Source: an uncultured Clostridia bacterium (lineage in GTDB: Bacteria > Bacillota > Clostridia > Oscillospirales > Acutalibacteraceae). Taken from it: a stretch of DNA of 35,092 nucleotides. The stretch lies in the NCBI GenBank assembly GCA_937884975.1, contig CAKZZS010000045.1, forward strand, positions 1 through 35,092, read 5' to 3'. Below the pieces are notes generated by a model. The model saw nothing but the letters and a program-made list of their open reading frames with translations. It did no database searches and was not told where the DNA came from. A program made the translations under genes and the position numbers. Positions 14,849 through 22,625 of this stretch are shown piece after piece; within the stretch, counting starts at the first letter, position 1, and each line of letters starts with the position of its first letter.

Positions 14849-15166
14849 ATGATAGAAAAAACAAACAAACTGATTACAATATTGAGCAGAGCGGTTGACG
14901 TACTGAAGTTTTTTGTAACGGGCTACGCAAAAACGGTTGAGAGAACGGAAAGAATTTCAGGAAAAATTATTACCATTGCCCGCATTGCCGTTTTAAGCAT
15001 CGCCACTTTTGGAATCGGTTTTGCAGTTTATAAAATAATTCAGGCATTTAAAATCAGAAAAAGCATAAAAGAGTCTGAAAACGTTATTAACAGCAATCCG
15101 GAAAACGTCAATTTTGAGTATCATTACACAGTAAATAATGAAGAAAGTAACGAAGATGACCTTTAA
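14849..15166 (+). CDS. Small single-span membrane protein
   Basis: The 105-residue product has one clear membrane segment (IARIAVLSIATFGIGFAVYKIIQAF), an amphipathic N-terminal helix, and an acidic tail NNEESNEDDL. No family is recognised. The ATG at 14849 follows AAGAAGGTG. The coding end overlaps the start of the next membrane protein by 29 bp, so the two may be translated together. It is the first gene of the rightward lipid-related operon. Confidence 0.6.
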   Translation: MIEKTNKLITILSRAVDVLKFFVTGYAKTVERTERISGKIITIARIAVLSIATFGIGFAVYKIIQAFKIRKSIKESENVINSNPENVNFEYHYTVNNEESNEDDL

Positions 15167-15800
15167 ATATAATTTTTTCCAGTACGTTTGGATTTTTATT
15201 GCAGGGTGTTATATAGGCTACGGGATTGAAACCCTTTGGTGCCTTATCAAAAACGGATACATAGAGAGCAGAAAAGCTTTAGTACTTGGGCATTTAAGCG
15301 TTGCCTACGGAATGGGCGCTGTTTTGCTGACAATCATTCTTGTGAATTTTGAACATTCGCAGTTGTGGAAGGTGTTTCTGATTGCCTTTTTAAGCGGTAC
15401 AGTTGTTGAATATATCTGCTCCTGGGGTCAGGAAACCTTTTTCCATACTGTTGCATGGGATTACAGTCACCTTCCGCTGAACATCAACGGCAGAGTATGT
15501 CTTTTGTATTCTCTGTTTTGGGGTGCTTTAGGTGTGGCTTGGGTGAAAATGATTATTCCGCTTTTCACTTATACCTTTGATAAAGTAAATATCCCGTTTG
15601 AACACTTAATCATATACGGCTTTGTCGCCTTTTTCATCTTTGACGCTGCCCTTTCGGCTTCTGCAGGAATCAGAATGAATCAGCGTAAAGAGGGAATTGA
15701 GCCGAGAAATCGCTACGAGCAGTTTTTAGATACCCATTATGACGATGAAACAATGCATAAAATATACGCTAATTCAGTGAACGCCGATAGTATCGAATAA
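15138..15800 (+). CDS. CmpB-type (PF06541-like) integral membrane protein
   Basis: A 220-residue protein with five to six membrane segments. Conserved parts of the family annotated as putative ABC-transporter type IV (CmpB) are visible: FIAGCYIGYGIETLWCLIKNGYIESRKALVLGHLSVAYGMGAVLL, GTVVEYICSWGQE, and WDYSHLPLNINGRVCLLYSLFWGALGV. Despite the name no ABC subunit is nearby, and its role is unknown. In many clostridia such genes lie beside lipid or envelope genes, which fits its neighbours here. Start at 15138; an ATG at 15156 is also possible. Confidence 0.8.
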   Translation: MKKVTKMTFKYNFFQYVWIFIAGCYIGYGIETLWCLIKNGYIESRKALVLGHLSVAYGMGAVLLTIILVNFEHSQLWKVFLIAFLSGTVVEYICSWGQETFFHTVAWDYSHLPLNINGRVCLLYSLFWGALGVAWVKMIIPLFTYTFDKVNIPFEHLIIYGFVAFFIFDAALSASAGIRMNQRKEGIEPRNRYEQFLDTHYDDETMHKIYANSVNADSIE

Positions 15801-15835
15801 TTCAGCACAACATTCACAAAAGGCAGGAAATTATA

Positions 15836-17245
15836 ATGGCAAAAACGACAGATATAATTGCAAAAAAGATTTTAGATGGCATTACCGACAATATAATAAA
15901 GAAAGATAAAAGCGAGCGGGTTGATGACCTTGAAAGCCTTGTTGATTTTGTCAAAAAGCACGGAATTAAATCCATTCCCGATACTCAATATGAGTCTATT
16001 AAAAAAGCAATCAACGACAAAGACAACCGTTGGATAAATATGATCAATAATACCATTGATGAAATCAATCCGAACGTTTTTAAAACTACCGTTTACAATT
16101 TTGGATATAACGCTTTTCTTAAAGGTACCAAGCAGGTTCGCAAAAACAGGGAAAAATACAAATGCAACATTCCTTGGTTAATACTTTTTGACCCTACTTC
16201 AGCCTGTAATATGCACTGTGACGGCTGTTGGGCGGGCTCATACGGCAACAAACACAATTTGAGCTTTGACGATATGGACAGTATTGTTACTCAAGGGAAA
16301 TCGCTCGGCATTTATTTTTATATGATGACTGGCGGCGAACCGCTTGTTCGCAAAAAAGATATTTTAACCCTCGCAGAAAAGCACAACGACGTTCAGTTTG
16401 CTATCTTCACAAACTCCACTCTTATTGATGAGGAACTGTGCAGAAAATTACAAGAACTCGGTAATATAGTATTTTTCCTTTCGATTGAAGGAACACTCGA
16501 AACGAATGACGCAAGGCGGGGCAATGGACACTATGCAAGCGTTATGAACGCCATGCATTTATTGAAAGAGCACGGTATTATTTTTGGCGTATCAATATGT
16601 TACACAAGATATAACATCGACTCAGTCACAAGCAATGATTTTATTAAACTCGTAAGCGATAACGGTGCGAAATTCGGATTTTATTTCCACTATATGCCGA
16701 TAGGCAACAGTGCAAATTTAACGCTTTTGCCAACGGCTGCACAAAGGAAATATATGATAGAGCGAATTCGATATATCCGTTCTGACGATTGCAATCTTCC
16801 GTTTTTTCCAATGGATTTTCAGAATGACGGAGAATATGTTGGCGGCTGTATTGCGGGCGGCAGAAACTATTTTCATATCAATTCCGCAGGTGATGCAGAG
16901 CCCTGTGTGTTTATTCATTATTCCGACAGAAATATTCATTCTGCTTCGTTGATTGAGGTTTTACAGGCGCCGCTGTTTATGGCGTACTATAATAATCAGC
17001 CGTTTAATGACAATCATTTGCGCCCGTGTCCGATGCTTGAAAATCCGGAAATACTGCGGAACATTGTTAAAGAAACGAACTCTAAAAGCACAGATATGGA
17101 GTCCTTTGAAAGCGTTGACAACCTTTGTGACAAATGTGTTCCCTATTCACAAATCTGGGAAAAGACTGCAGAGGAAATATGGTGCGCCTCAAGCCATCAC
17201 ATTCTCCTTCACAAAAATTATTCCCCTTCAAATATAAAAATGTGA
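15836..17245 (+). CDS. Radical SAM enzyme with SPASM-like C-terminal Cys region
   Basis: A 469-residue protein. The radical SAM cluster motif is C124-x3-C128-x2-C131 (SACNMHCDGCW), followed by MMTGGEPLV. The C-terminal third has extra cysteines: GGCIAGG, AEPCVFIHY, RPCPML and LCDKCVPY, as in SPASM/twitch domains that bind further clusters. An N-terminal 110-residue helical extension is not typical of peptide maturases. No precursor peptide is visible nearby. With a flavodoxin-like gene directly after and two lipid enzymes beyond, a lipid or small-molecule modification with flavodoxin as electron donor is plausible, but the substrate is unknown. Confidence 0.85.
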   Translation: MAKTTDIIAKKILDGITDNIIKKDKSERVDDLESLVDFVKKHGIKSIPDTQYESIKKAINDKDNRWINMINNTIDEINPNVFKTTVYNFGYNAFLKGTKQVRKNREKYKCNIPWLILFDPTSACNMHCDGCWAGSYGNKHNLSFDDMDSIVTQGKSLGIYFYMMTGGEPLVRKKDILTLAEKHNDVQFAIFTNSTLIDEELCRKLQELGNIVFFLSIEGTLETNDARRGNGHYASVMNAMHLLKEHGIIFGVSICYTRYNIDSVTSNDFIKLVSDNGAKFGFYFHYMPIGNSANLTLLPTAAQRKYMIERIRYIRSDDCNLPFFPMDFQNDGEYVGGCIAGGRNYFHINSAGDAEPCVFIHYSDRNIHSASLIEVLQAPLFMAYYNNQPFNDNHLRPCPMLENPEILRNIVKETNSKSTDMESFESVDNLCDKCVPYSQIWEKTAEEIWCASSHHILLHKNYSPSNIKM

Positions 17246-17302
17246 TATGTTCGGAGCCGCTTTTCATCTGCAGACCGATGGGTCTCCTCCTTTCACTAAA
17301 AG

Positions 17303-17345
17303 GCTCCTTTATTCCAAAGGAGCAGTTACCGCCTAACTGCTCCTT
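17303..17345 (+). promoter_or_regulatory. Two mutually exclusive hairpins in the operon
   Basis: GCTCCTTT-ATTCC-AAAGGAGC (17303-17323) competes with a longer stem of 12 bp from AAGGAGCAGTTA and TAACTGCTCCTT (17317-17345). They share AAGGAGC, so only one can form. The second lacks a U run. It may tune or stabilise the downstream mRNA. Confidence 0.4.
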
Positions 17346-17376
17346 CTCGTATAATAATTGGTTTTGAGGTATTAAT

Positions 17377-17865
17377 ATGAAATATGCTATTTTTTATCAG
17401 GATAACAGCAATGCTTTGAAAAAAATAGCAACGTATCTGAATGAAAAGTTGTGGGACAGCAAGGTTTTTTCTCTTGAAAAAAATCTTGACGAAATTGTTG
17501 CTGAAAATTATATCGTCCTTATTCACACAAACACCGCTGTCGTGCCTGCCGTTTCATTGCTGCTTATTGAGGAGTCAATCTGTAATAAGATTTATGTTTG
17601 CTGCACAAACTGCTTTGATATAAGCGACGATTACAGGCGGGTGCTGTCAAAACAAATTGAACCCTTTGTACCCGACAAAACCGTATTCAACGGCGTATTT
17701 TTATGCTATGAAGAAATCCCAAAGGAAATATTAAAACAAATTGATGCAGTAAGCGAATATGACCCCGACAACCCCAATATTCCTGCGATAAAAAACAAAT
17801 ACAAGGAAGCCCTCGGACATCCTGACAATTCGGATTTGGAAAACATATTAAGATTTATTTTGTAA
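17377..17865 (+). CDS. Flavodoxin-like domain protein
   Basis: This 162-residue soluble protein begins MKYAIFYQDNSNALKKIATYLNEKL, then alternates strands and helices (YIVLIHTNTAVVPAVSLLLIE, KIYVCCTNCFDIS, TVFNGVFLCY), like a flavodoxin. The phosphate loop is unusual: QDNSNA instead of the classical S/T-x-T-G-N-T, so FMN binding is uncertain. It lies between the radical SAM and patatin genes, 17 bp before the latter. Function is inferred as a redox partner; it could be a non-binding relative. Confidence 0.5.
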   Translation: MKYAIFYQDNSNALKKIATYLNEKLWDSKVFSLEKNLDEIVAENYIVLIHTNTAVVPAVSLLLIEESICNKIYVCCTNCFDISDDYRRVLSKQIEPFVPDKTVFNGVFLCYEEIPKEILKQIDAVSEYDPDNPNIPAIKNKYKEALGHPDNSDLENILRFIL

Positions 17866-17881
17866 GTATAAGGAGGACGTT

Positions 17882-18724
17882 ATGATAGGTATAATTGATG
17901 TTGGCGGCGGACTGCGCGATATATACGGCGCAGGCGTGTTTGATTATCTTATGGATGAAGATATTTATTTTGATTATTGCATAGGCGTATCCGCAGGAAG
18001 CGCAAACTGTGCAAGTTATGTTGCGCGCCAAAGAGGAAGAAACAAGCCTTTTTATCTTGATTACTCAATGAGAAAGGAAGCTATGAGCCCTAACAATCTA
18101 ATTAAATCGGGCTCCTATCTTGACCTTAATTACATATATGGTGAACTATCAAAGGAAGACGGAGAAAGTCCTCTTAATTATGAAACCTTGCATAGCAGTA
18201 GCACCAAGTTTATTGTCGTTGCAACAGACGCACAAACAGGCAGAGCACGTTATTTCAACAAAGATGATGATATGAAAATAAATGATTATAAGATTATCAT
18301 GGCGTCTTCCTGCCTACCTATTGCGTGTAAGCCTATTAAGGTGTATTCAAGAGAGTATTTTGACGGCGGAATTTCAGACCCTGTTCCGATTCAAAAGTTG
18401 CTTGACTATGGGTGCGACAAAATTGTTTTAATACTAACGAAACCAATAGACGCAGAGGTAAGGCAGCTACGCAATGATGTGGTAGCAAAGTTTATAAAAG
18501 TAAAGTATCCTGCGGTATCTAAAGCAATAGATACAATGGCAGGCAAATATTCAGACGCTCTTTCCCTGGCGTTTGATTTACAGGAAAAGGGTAAAGTGCT
18601 AATAGTGGCTCCTGACGATATCCTCGGGATGAGAACACTGACAAAGGATACGCAAAAGCTCAATGCCCTCTATGAAAAAGGTTATGCAGACGCTGTAGCT
18701 ATTAAGGCTTTTATCTCTGATTAA
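17882..18724 (+). CDS. Patatin-like phospholipase
   Basis: The 280-residue protein has the complete patatin set: oxyanion loop DVGGGLRDIYGAG (6-18), nucleophile elbow G-V-S37-A-G (35-39), and D161-G-G of the catalytic dyad (YFDGGISDPVP). It resembles the YjjU group of bacterial patatins with its C-terminal LTKP and DTMAGKY region. No signal peptide is present, so it acts on the inner face of the membrane, releasing fatty acids from phospholipids. AGGAGG precedes the ATG. It is directly followed by a phospholipid synthase-type gene. Confidence 0.88.
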   Translation: MIGIIDVGGGLRDIYGAGVFDYLMDEDIYFDYCIGVSAGSANCASYVARQRGRNKPFYLDYSMRKEAMSPNNLIKSGSYLDLNYIYGELSKEDGESPLNYETLHSSSTKFIVVATDAQTGRARYFNKDDDMKINDYKIIMASSCLPIACKPIKVYSREYFDGGISDPVPIQKLLDYGCDKIVLILTKPIDAEVRQLRNDVVAKFIKVKYPAVSKAIDTMAGKYSDALSLAFDLQEKGKVLIVAPDDILGMRTLTKDTQKLNALYEKGYADAVAIKAFISD

Positions 18725-18746
18725 TCTATATAAGGGAGACTGTGTG

Positions 18747-19298
18747 ATGAAAAAGCATTTAGCAAACATCATTACCGGCTCAAGAACGGTAATGGCTATT
18801 ATACTTTTTACCTTTAAAGAAATTACAACCCCTTTTCTGATTATCTATCTGCTGTGCGGCATAACCGACTTAATTGACGGACCGATTGCACGCAAAACAA
18901 ATAATACAAGCGAGCTTGGCGCAAAGCTGGATTCACTTGGCGATACGCTTACATATCTTGCAATGGGAAAGACGGTTGTGCTAAGTCATATTATTCCCGT
19001 TAAAACAGCAGTATGGTTTTTGATTCCTCTTACGGCAATGCTTGTATCGGGACTTATTTCAAAAATAAAGTTCCATAGCTTTATTCTTACACATACAATA
19101 TCAAGCAAAATCTTCGGCGGAGGTTGCTTTTTAATTCCATTTGCTATACACCTTTCCACATTAAGTGTACACATAGTATTGCTGTGGTTAGTTGGCATGG
19201 TTTGCGCTTTTGAAATGCTTGCCATACAGATATCGGCAACAGAGCCTTCCCCTGATACAAAATCATTGTATCAAATGAAAAAAGTTAAAATCAAGTAA
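18747..19298 (+). CDS. CDP-alcohol phosphatidyltransferase
   Basis: A 183-residue membrane enzyme. The family signature D-x2-D-G-x2-A-R-x8-G-x3-D-x3-D is perfect at D41, D44, G45, A48, R49, G58, D62 and D66. Hydrophobic segments follow. Such enzymes transfer a phosphatidyl group from CDP-diacylglycerol to an alcohol (glycerol phosphate, serine, inositol or similar), which the sequence does not fix. The ATG at 18747 follows AAGGGAG. It ends the operon; no terminator is visible before the IS110 copy at 19367, so the insertion may have separated it from its original terminator. Confidence 0.88.
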   Translation: MKKHLANIITGSRTVMAIILFTFKEITTPFLIIYLLCGITDLIDGPIARKTNNTSELGAKLDSLGDTLTYLAMGKTVVLSHIIPVKTAVWFLIPLTAMLVSGLISKIKFHSFILTHTISSKIFGGGCFLIPFAIHLSTLSVHIVLLWLVGMVCAFEMLAIQISATEPSPDTKSLYQMKKVKIK

Positions 19299-19502
19299 GA
19301 GTTTTGAAACCAACAATACACTTTTTCCAAAACACTAATAAGAACGTCTAACAGCAATAATCATATTCTTTACACAGAACCCTGCTAATAAATGTCAAGA
19401 GAAAATTTTAGCTTAAAGGAAAACGCAAAAAATAAAGCCGTCGAAAAAGCGGCAGCTCAAAATATAATCAAGCGGTGAATCAATATTTGTACATAAACAA
19501 TA

Positions 19503-20690
19503 TTAAACCCTGTAGATTTCCGAAACCTTACCGTAATAAACACGAAGGAATTTGTTAAGCCCGGCTATCATAGCAGCCTTGCCGCATTTTCCTTCACTAC
19601 GCTTCTTGAGGATAAAATCATAAATCGGATCATCCTTCGGCTTATGCATAATATAGCTTTGTGCTATCTCAAATCCGATTTGACGCAGATAAGCATTGCC
19701 GCGTTTGGTGATATGTCTTTCAGTTGCGTTGAAATTACCCGATTGATACGGCGGAACGTCTATTCCTGCATATGCAATTAAAGAACGCTTGCTTTTGAAT
19801 CTGCTGATATCTCCGATTTCAGCAATTACCCTGACTGCAAGTATATCACCGACACACGACATTTCTCTGACAACAGAATATTCAGGTAAAGTCTTTGCAA
19901 ACGCAGTCATTTGTGCTAAAATGGTCTTGCGGGTCTTCTCAAGCTCGCATATTAATTCAGCTGCTTCCGTTACAATAAGTTGAGTTGTGCTTGTACACGG
20001 AAGCACGGGGATACCATCCTGAGCCAGGGCGTAGATTGTTTTTGCCTGTGCTTCAGTTAAGTGGTATCCTTTTTTCTTTTTCCACGATATAACACTGTTT
20101 ACGAAGCGCTTTTCACTGAATTTTGTAATATTGTCATAATGCCAGTAATGCTTTGCAAAATCGCATAATCTGTTGTTTTGGCGGTTGTCCTTCAGATAGT
20201 CATCCAAACCCGGCATAACGGAATCAATAATTCTTTTAAGGTTGTTTTTTGCATCAACCATTAGAGAAACGGTATAGCCATACTGCCTGGATAATATACG
20301 CAGCTCGCTGTATACATCCGCAGATAATGATGACTCTTTTAAATCATTCCAATATGTGATACCGTACATTGCAATATGTATTGAATCAATACGGTCCGTT
20401 TTCACTTTTCGGATATCCTGAGATGCAAAATGTTTCATCTTTAACGGATTAACAACGGAAACAAAAATGCCGTTATCGGCAAGCATTTTCACAACGGGAA
20501 AATGATACTGCCCTGTTGATTCCAAAACCACCTTAGTTTCTTCGTCATATGAGCGTATTGTGTTTATCAGGTTATTCAATTCATTTTTTGTGTGTTGTAC
20601 ATCATACGGAGCAGCAAGAACCTCACCGCCCGGTTTCATAATACAAACCTTACTCTTTCCTTTTGATACGTCAATTCCTACACTAATCAT
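19503..20690 (-). CDS. IS110-family DEDD transposase, copy 1
   Basis: The 395-residue protein starts MISVGIDVSKGKSKVCI, the usual IS110 N-terminus with the first Asp of the RuvC-like DEDD centre. KVVLESTGQYH, then HFASQDIRKVKTDRIDSIHIAMYG carry the remaining acidic residues. The C-terminal Tnp20 domain has SCVGDILAVRVIAEIGDISRFKSKRSLIAYAGIDVPPYQSG, including the catalytic Ser region (YQSG) of this family. ATG at 20690 is chosen because AAGGAAGG precedes it; an upstream in-frame ATG at 20750 would add 20 basic residues. It works with a bridge RNA for target choice in known IS110 elements. Confidence 0.93.
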   Translation of the reverse strand: MISVGIDVSKGKSKVCIMKPGGEVLAAPYDVQHTKNELNNLINTIRSYDEETKVVLESTGQYHFPVVKMLADNGIFVSVVNPLKMKHFASQDIRKVKTDRIDSIHIAMYGITYWNDLKESSLSADVYSELRILSRQYGYTVSLMVDAKNNLKRIIDSVMPGLDDYLKDNRQNNRLCDFAKHYWHYDNITKFSEKRFVNSVISWKKKKGYHLTEAQAKTIYALAQDGIPVLPCTSTTQLIVTEAAELICELEKTRKTILAQMTAFAKTLPEYSVVREMSCVGDILAVRVIAEIGDISRFKSKRSLIAYAGIDVPPYQSGNFNATERHITKRGNAYLRQIGFEIAQSYIMHKPKDDPIYDFILKKRSEGKCGKAAMIAGLNKFLRVYYGKVSEIYRV

Positions 20691-20699
20691 ATCAGCCTT

Positions 20700-20975
20700 C
20701 CTTTCGTAATTAAAATTATGTAAGTTCCGCCTTTGCTTATTACGATTCATGTTTGGCTCGTGACGCGAACGTGATTTGTACAGCAGGGTTAACCCTGCTG
20801 TACAAATCAGAACAACCTGCTTAATCGAATCTTCATAACAAGAAAGCGGTAGACCGGTTCTGTGACGAACGCTCAGTTCTACTATAAAATCGTCTGACCT
20901 TACTTTCTTATTATAACTAAAATAAGCACAGCTTCATACTAAGAATTTCCTTAGTATTTTGCTATACTTATATTG
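20700..20975 (-). ncRNA. Candidate IS110 bridge RNA, copy 1
   Basis: Upstream of the transposase, on its strand, is a non-coding region able to form several hairpins. In IS110 elements this region encodes the bridge RNA. One hairpin has GACGA (20894-20890) and TCGTC (20868-20864) as stem; its loop includes TTTTATAG (20889-20882). That 8-mer occurs at the target of this very copy (transposase-strand TTTTTTATAGAATATG across the right junction). A 36-bp perfect palindrome (20773-20808) lies at its 3' part. Ends are not defined. Confidence 0.45.
20773..20808. repeat. 36-bp perfect palindrome inside IS110 copy 1
   Basis: GATTTGTACAGCAGGGTT is followed at once by its exact complement, with GTTAAC at the centre. 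It lies 83 bp before the transposase start. It may insulate the transposase from outside transcription or bind protein. It is repeated in copy 2 at 26005-26040. Confidence 0.6.
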
Positions 20976-21017
20976 TACCAACTATAAAAAAGGGGTTTGG
21001 AAAAATATAAAAGACTC

Positions 21018-21074
21018 TTGACAAAGTTTTTCGGATATGATATATTGTATTTGCTATCCGATACGTTATGTATC
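21018..21074 (+). promoter_or_regulatory. Promoter and operator of the LexA-like gene
   Basis: TTGACA (21018-21023), 17 nt, TATATT (21041-21046). TCGGATA (21030-21036) and TATCCGA (21055-21061) form an inverted repeat around the -10, and GATAC-GTTAT-GTATC (21060-21074) a second dyad, as expected for self-repression. They do not resemble the usual Gram-positive SOS box. Confidence 0.65.
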
Positions 21075-21097
21075 TGTTATATTTTGGAGATGGGTTT

Positions 21098-21724
21098 ATG
21101 AGAAGTAAAGACCAAGGGCTAATGCAAAGGATAAAAGAATTCTGTGAGGAATATTACCTTGAGCACAATCAGTCACCGTCCTGTATTTGCATAGGAAAAG
21201 AGTTCGGAATCACCCGGAATACCGCATACCGCTATCTTGTTGAGATGCGTGAAAAGGGGTTGATTGATTATGAGAACGGCAGTATTCATACCGAGAAAAC
21301 AAACAAGGTGAACGCTGAATTCTCCAACGCCGCATTGGTCGGCAGTATCCCCTGCGGAACACCCGAAGAAGAATTTGAAGAGATACAGGAAATCGTGCAG
21401 CTGCCTGTTTCCGTTTTCGGTAAAGGTGAATTTTATCTTCTTCGTGCCAGCGGCGAATCCATGATTGACATCGGTATTTACGACGGGGATTTACTCGTCA
21501 TACGAAAACAGTCAAATGCCGTCGACGGCGATATTGTTGTAGCACTCACTCCCGATAATACAAACACATTAAAAACCATATATTTTGACAAAGAGAAAAA
21601 CGAAGTGATACTTCATCCCGAGAATAAAACAATGCAGGATATGCGCTATCCTTACTGCACTATCCAGGGTGTGCTCAAAAGCGTAATAAAAGACGTGGAG
21701 GAGATTAAAAAGTTAAGAAAATGA
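21098..21724 (+). CDS. LexA-like S24 self-cleaving repressor
   Basis: A 208-residue protein with an N-terminal winged helix (MQRIKEFCEEYYLEHNQSPSCICIGKEFGITRNTAYRYLVEMREKGLI) and a C-terminal S24 peptidase. The cleavage site is C86-G87 in VGSIPCGTPEEE, the catalytic Ser S121 in ASGESMID, and the Lys K159 in NTLKTIY. The ATG at 21098 follows GGAG at good distance; the frame is open upstream to 21068 but without such a site. It probably represses the mobility genes and is inactivated upon RecA-dependent DNA damage signalling. Its stop overlaps the next start (ATGA). Confidence 0.88.
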   Translation: MRSKDQGLMQRIKEFCEEYYLEHNQSPSCICIGKEFGITRNTAYRYLVEMREKGLIDYENGSIHTEKTNKVNAEFSNAALVGSIPCGTPEEEFEEIQEIVQLPVSVFGKGEFYLLRASGESMIDIGIYDGDLLVIRKQSNAVDGDIVVALTPDNTNTLKTIYFDKEKNEVILHPENKTMQDMRYPYCTIQGVLKSVIKDVEEIKKLRK

Positions 21725-21969
21725 ATAACAAGAAAAACTATCTTCCGAGAATCAAGTGCCCTGTTTGTAACAGCACTTTACTACTCGTACGAAACAAAGA
21801 AATTAAAAATGCAACGACCGCTTTTGTAATATCTGATAAATCAGATTTGAGTGGCGATTTAATAATCCGTTGCAAATGTTGCAAGCAAGATATTATGCTT
21901 TGCACAGACACTAAAAAATATGAAAATTCAATATTCAAAGTGCCGATAATTGGAACTGTAACGGCGTAG
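21721..21969 (+). CDS. Small zinc-ribbon protein
   Basis: The 82-residue protein has CPVCNS near the N-terminus and RCKCCKQDI in the middle, a four-Cys zinc ribbon with strands between. Similar short proteins accompany regulators in clostridial mobile elements. It is translationally coupled to the LexA-like gene by a 4-bp overlap. No catalytic motif is present; a nucleic-acid or protein-binding role is inferred. Confidence 0.7.
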   Translation: MNNKKNYLPRIKCPVCNSTLLLVRNKEIKNATTAFVISDKSDLSGDLIIRCKCCKQDIMLCTDTKKYENSIFKVPIIGTVTA

Positions 21970-22005
21970 TATAATAGCATCCGCGTATCTGTGAACATAC
22001 GAGTA

Positions 22006-22054
22006 ACGGGTAGGTATTGTGTCAGACTAACTGACATTTATACCTACCCGTTTT
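22006..22054 (+). terminator. Strong two-part terminator
   Basis: ACGGGTAGGTA pairs with TACCTACCCGT followed by TTTT, and TGTCAG/CTGACA forms an inner stem. It separates the LexA/zinc-ribbon unit from the HTH gene. Confidence 0.75.
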
Positions 22055-22088
22055 CTGTTTAAAATTATGATTAAGAAAGGAAAATAAA

Positions 22089-22481
22089 ATGGATTTTTCA
22101 CCGAAAAAGAAAGAATACGAATACCCGCCCGGAACGTTTTTCATTCTGCCTCTCGACCTCTTTGACAGAGGCCTTTCGGGAAAGGCAATTGCCGTTTACT
22201 CTACGCTTGCCTACTTTAGTGATGAACACGGTCAATGCTTCCCTTCCCGTATGACTATCGGTAAACGTTGCGGTATGTCGCGCCCCGTAGTTGACAAGGC
22301 GCTGAAGGAATTAGAGGACAATCTTATGATTGATATTGAGCGCAGGTACAAGGACAATAAGCAGATTACAAACCTCTATACCCTCTATGACCTTACGGAT
22401 AAAAAAGAAGCGATGAAACATCTTGTAAAGTATGCTTTCACCCCGGACGGAACACCGCTCGACTACTTTGAATACTACTAA
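22089..22481 (+). CDS. Helix-turn-helix protein (HTH_36-like) of the mobility module
   Basis: A 130-residue winged-helix protein: FFILPLDLFDRGLSGKAIAVYSTLAYFSDEHGQCFPSRMTIGKRCGMSRPVVDKALKELEDNLMIDIERRYKDNKQITNLYTLYDL. It is homologous to the protein of 7376-7774 in the left element. AAGAAAGGAAAATAAA precedes the ATG. It is the first gene after a strong terminator and is followed by the structured region, RHH gene and relaxase. It may act as regulator or replication initiator of the excised circle; not decided. Confidence 0.77.
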   Translation: MDFSPKKKEYEYPPGTFFILPLDLFDRGLSGKAIAVYSTLAYFSDEHGQCFPSRMTIGKRCGMSRPVVDKALKELEDNLMIDIERRYKDNKQITNLYTLYDLTDKKEAMKHLVKYAFTPDGTPLDYFEYY

Positions 22482-22518
22482 AACCGATGATTTGAAGAAA
22501 TTATCGGAAACAGGATTA

Positions 22519-22590
22519 AGTGAGGCGTCGCCTCACGACATACAACAGACGGCAGAGCCGACTGTTTTCAAGGTTTTGAGGTATGTCACA
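22519..22590 (+). other. Candidate oriT: nested inverted repeats before the mobilisation genes
   Basis: GTGAGGCG-T-CGCCTCAC (22520-22536) is a compact dyad. It is followed by GACATAC (22537-22543) pairing with GTATGTC (22581-22587), which encloses an AACAG-A-CGGC-AGA-GCCG-A-CTGTT stem (22544-22566). The core CGGCAGAGCCG is identical in the left element at 7889-7899. Its place directly upstream of an RHH accessory gene and a relaxase gene fits a transfer origin. An RNA regulator is the alternative. Confidence 0.5.
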
Positions 22591-22625
22591 AAGAGCGTCT
22601 ATTTAATTTTTGGAGATATTTCACT

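Larger units (their letters stand above)
19367..20985 (-). mobile_element. IS110-family element, copy 1
   Basis: The 1619 bp from TCTTTACACAG to CCAACTAT match those at 24599-26217; sequence identity ends sharply on both sides (19366 T against 24598 A, 20986 A against 26218 T). There are no terminal inverted repeats and no obvious target duplication apart from a shared CT, as expected for IS110. The transposase is leftward with about 295 bp of non-coding DNA before it and 136 bp after it. Confidence 0.88.

Noticed and set aside
14849..15800. ABC transporter made of the small membrane protein and the CmpB-type protein
   Set aside because: No ATPase subunit is present and the CmpB-type family name is historical.
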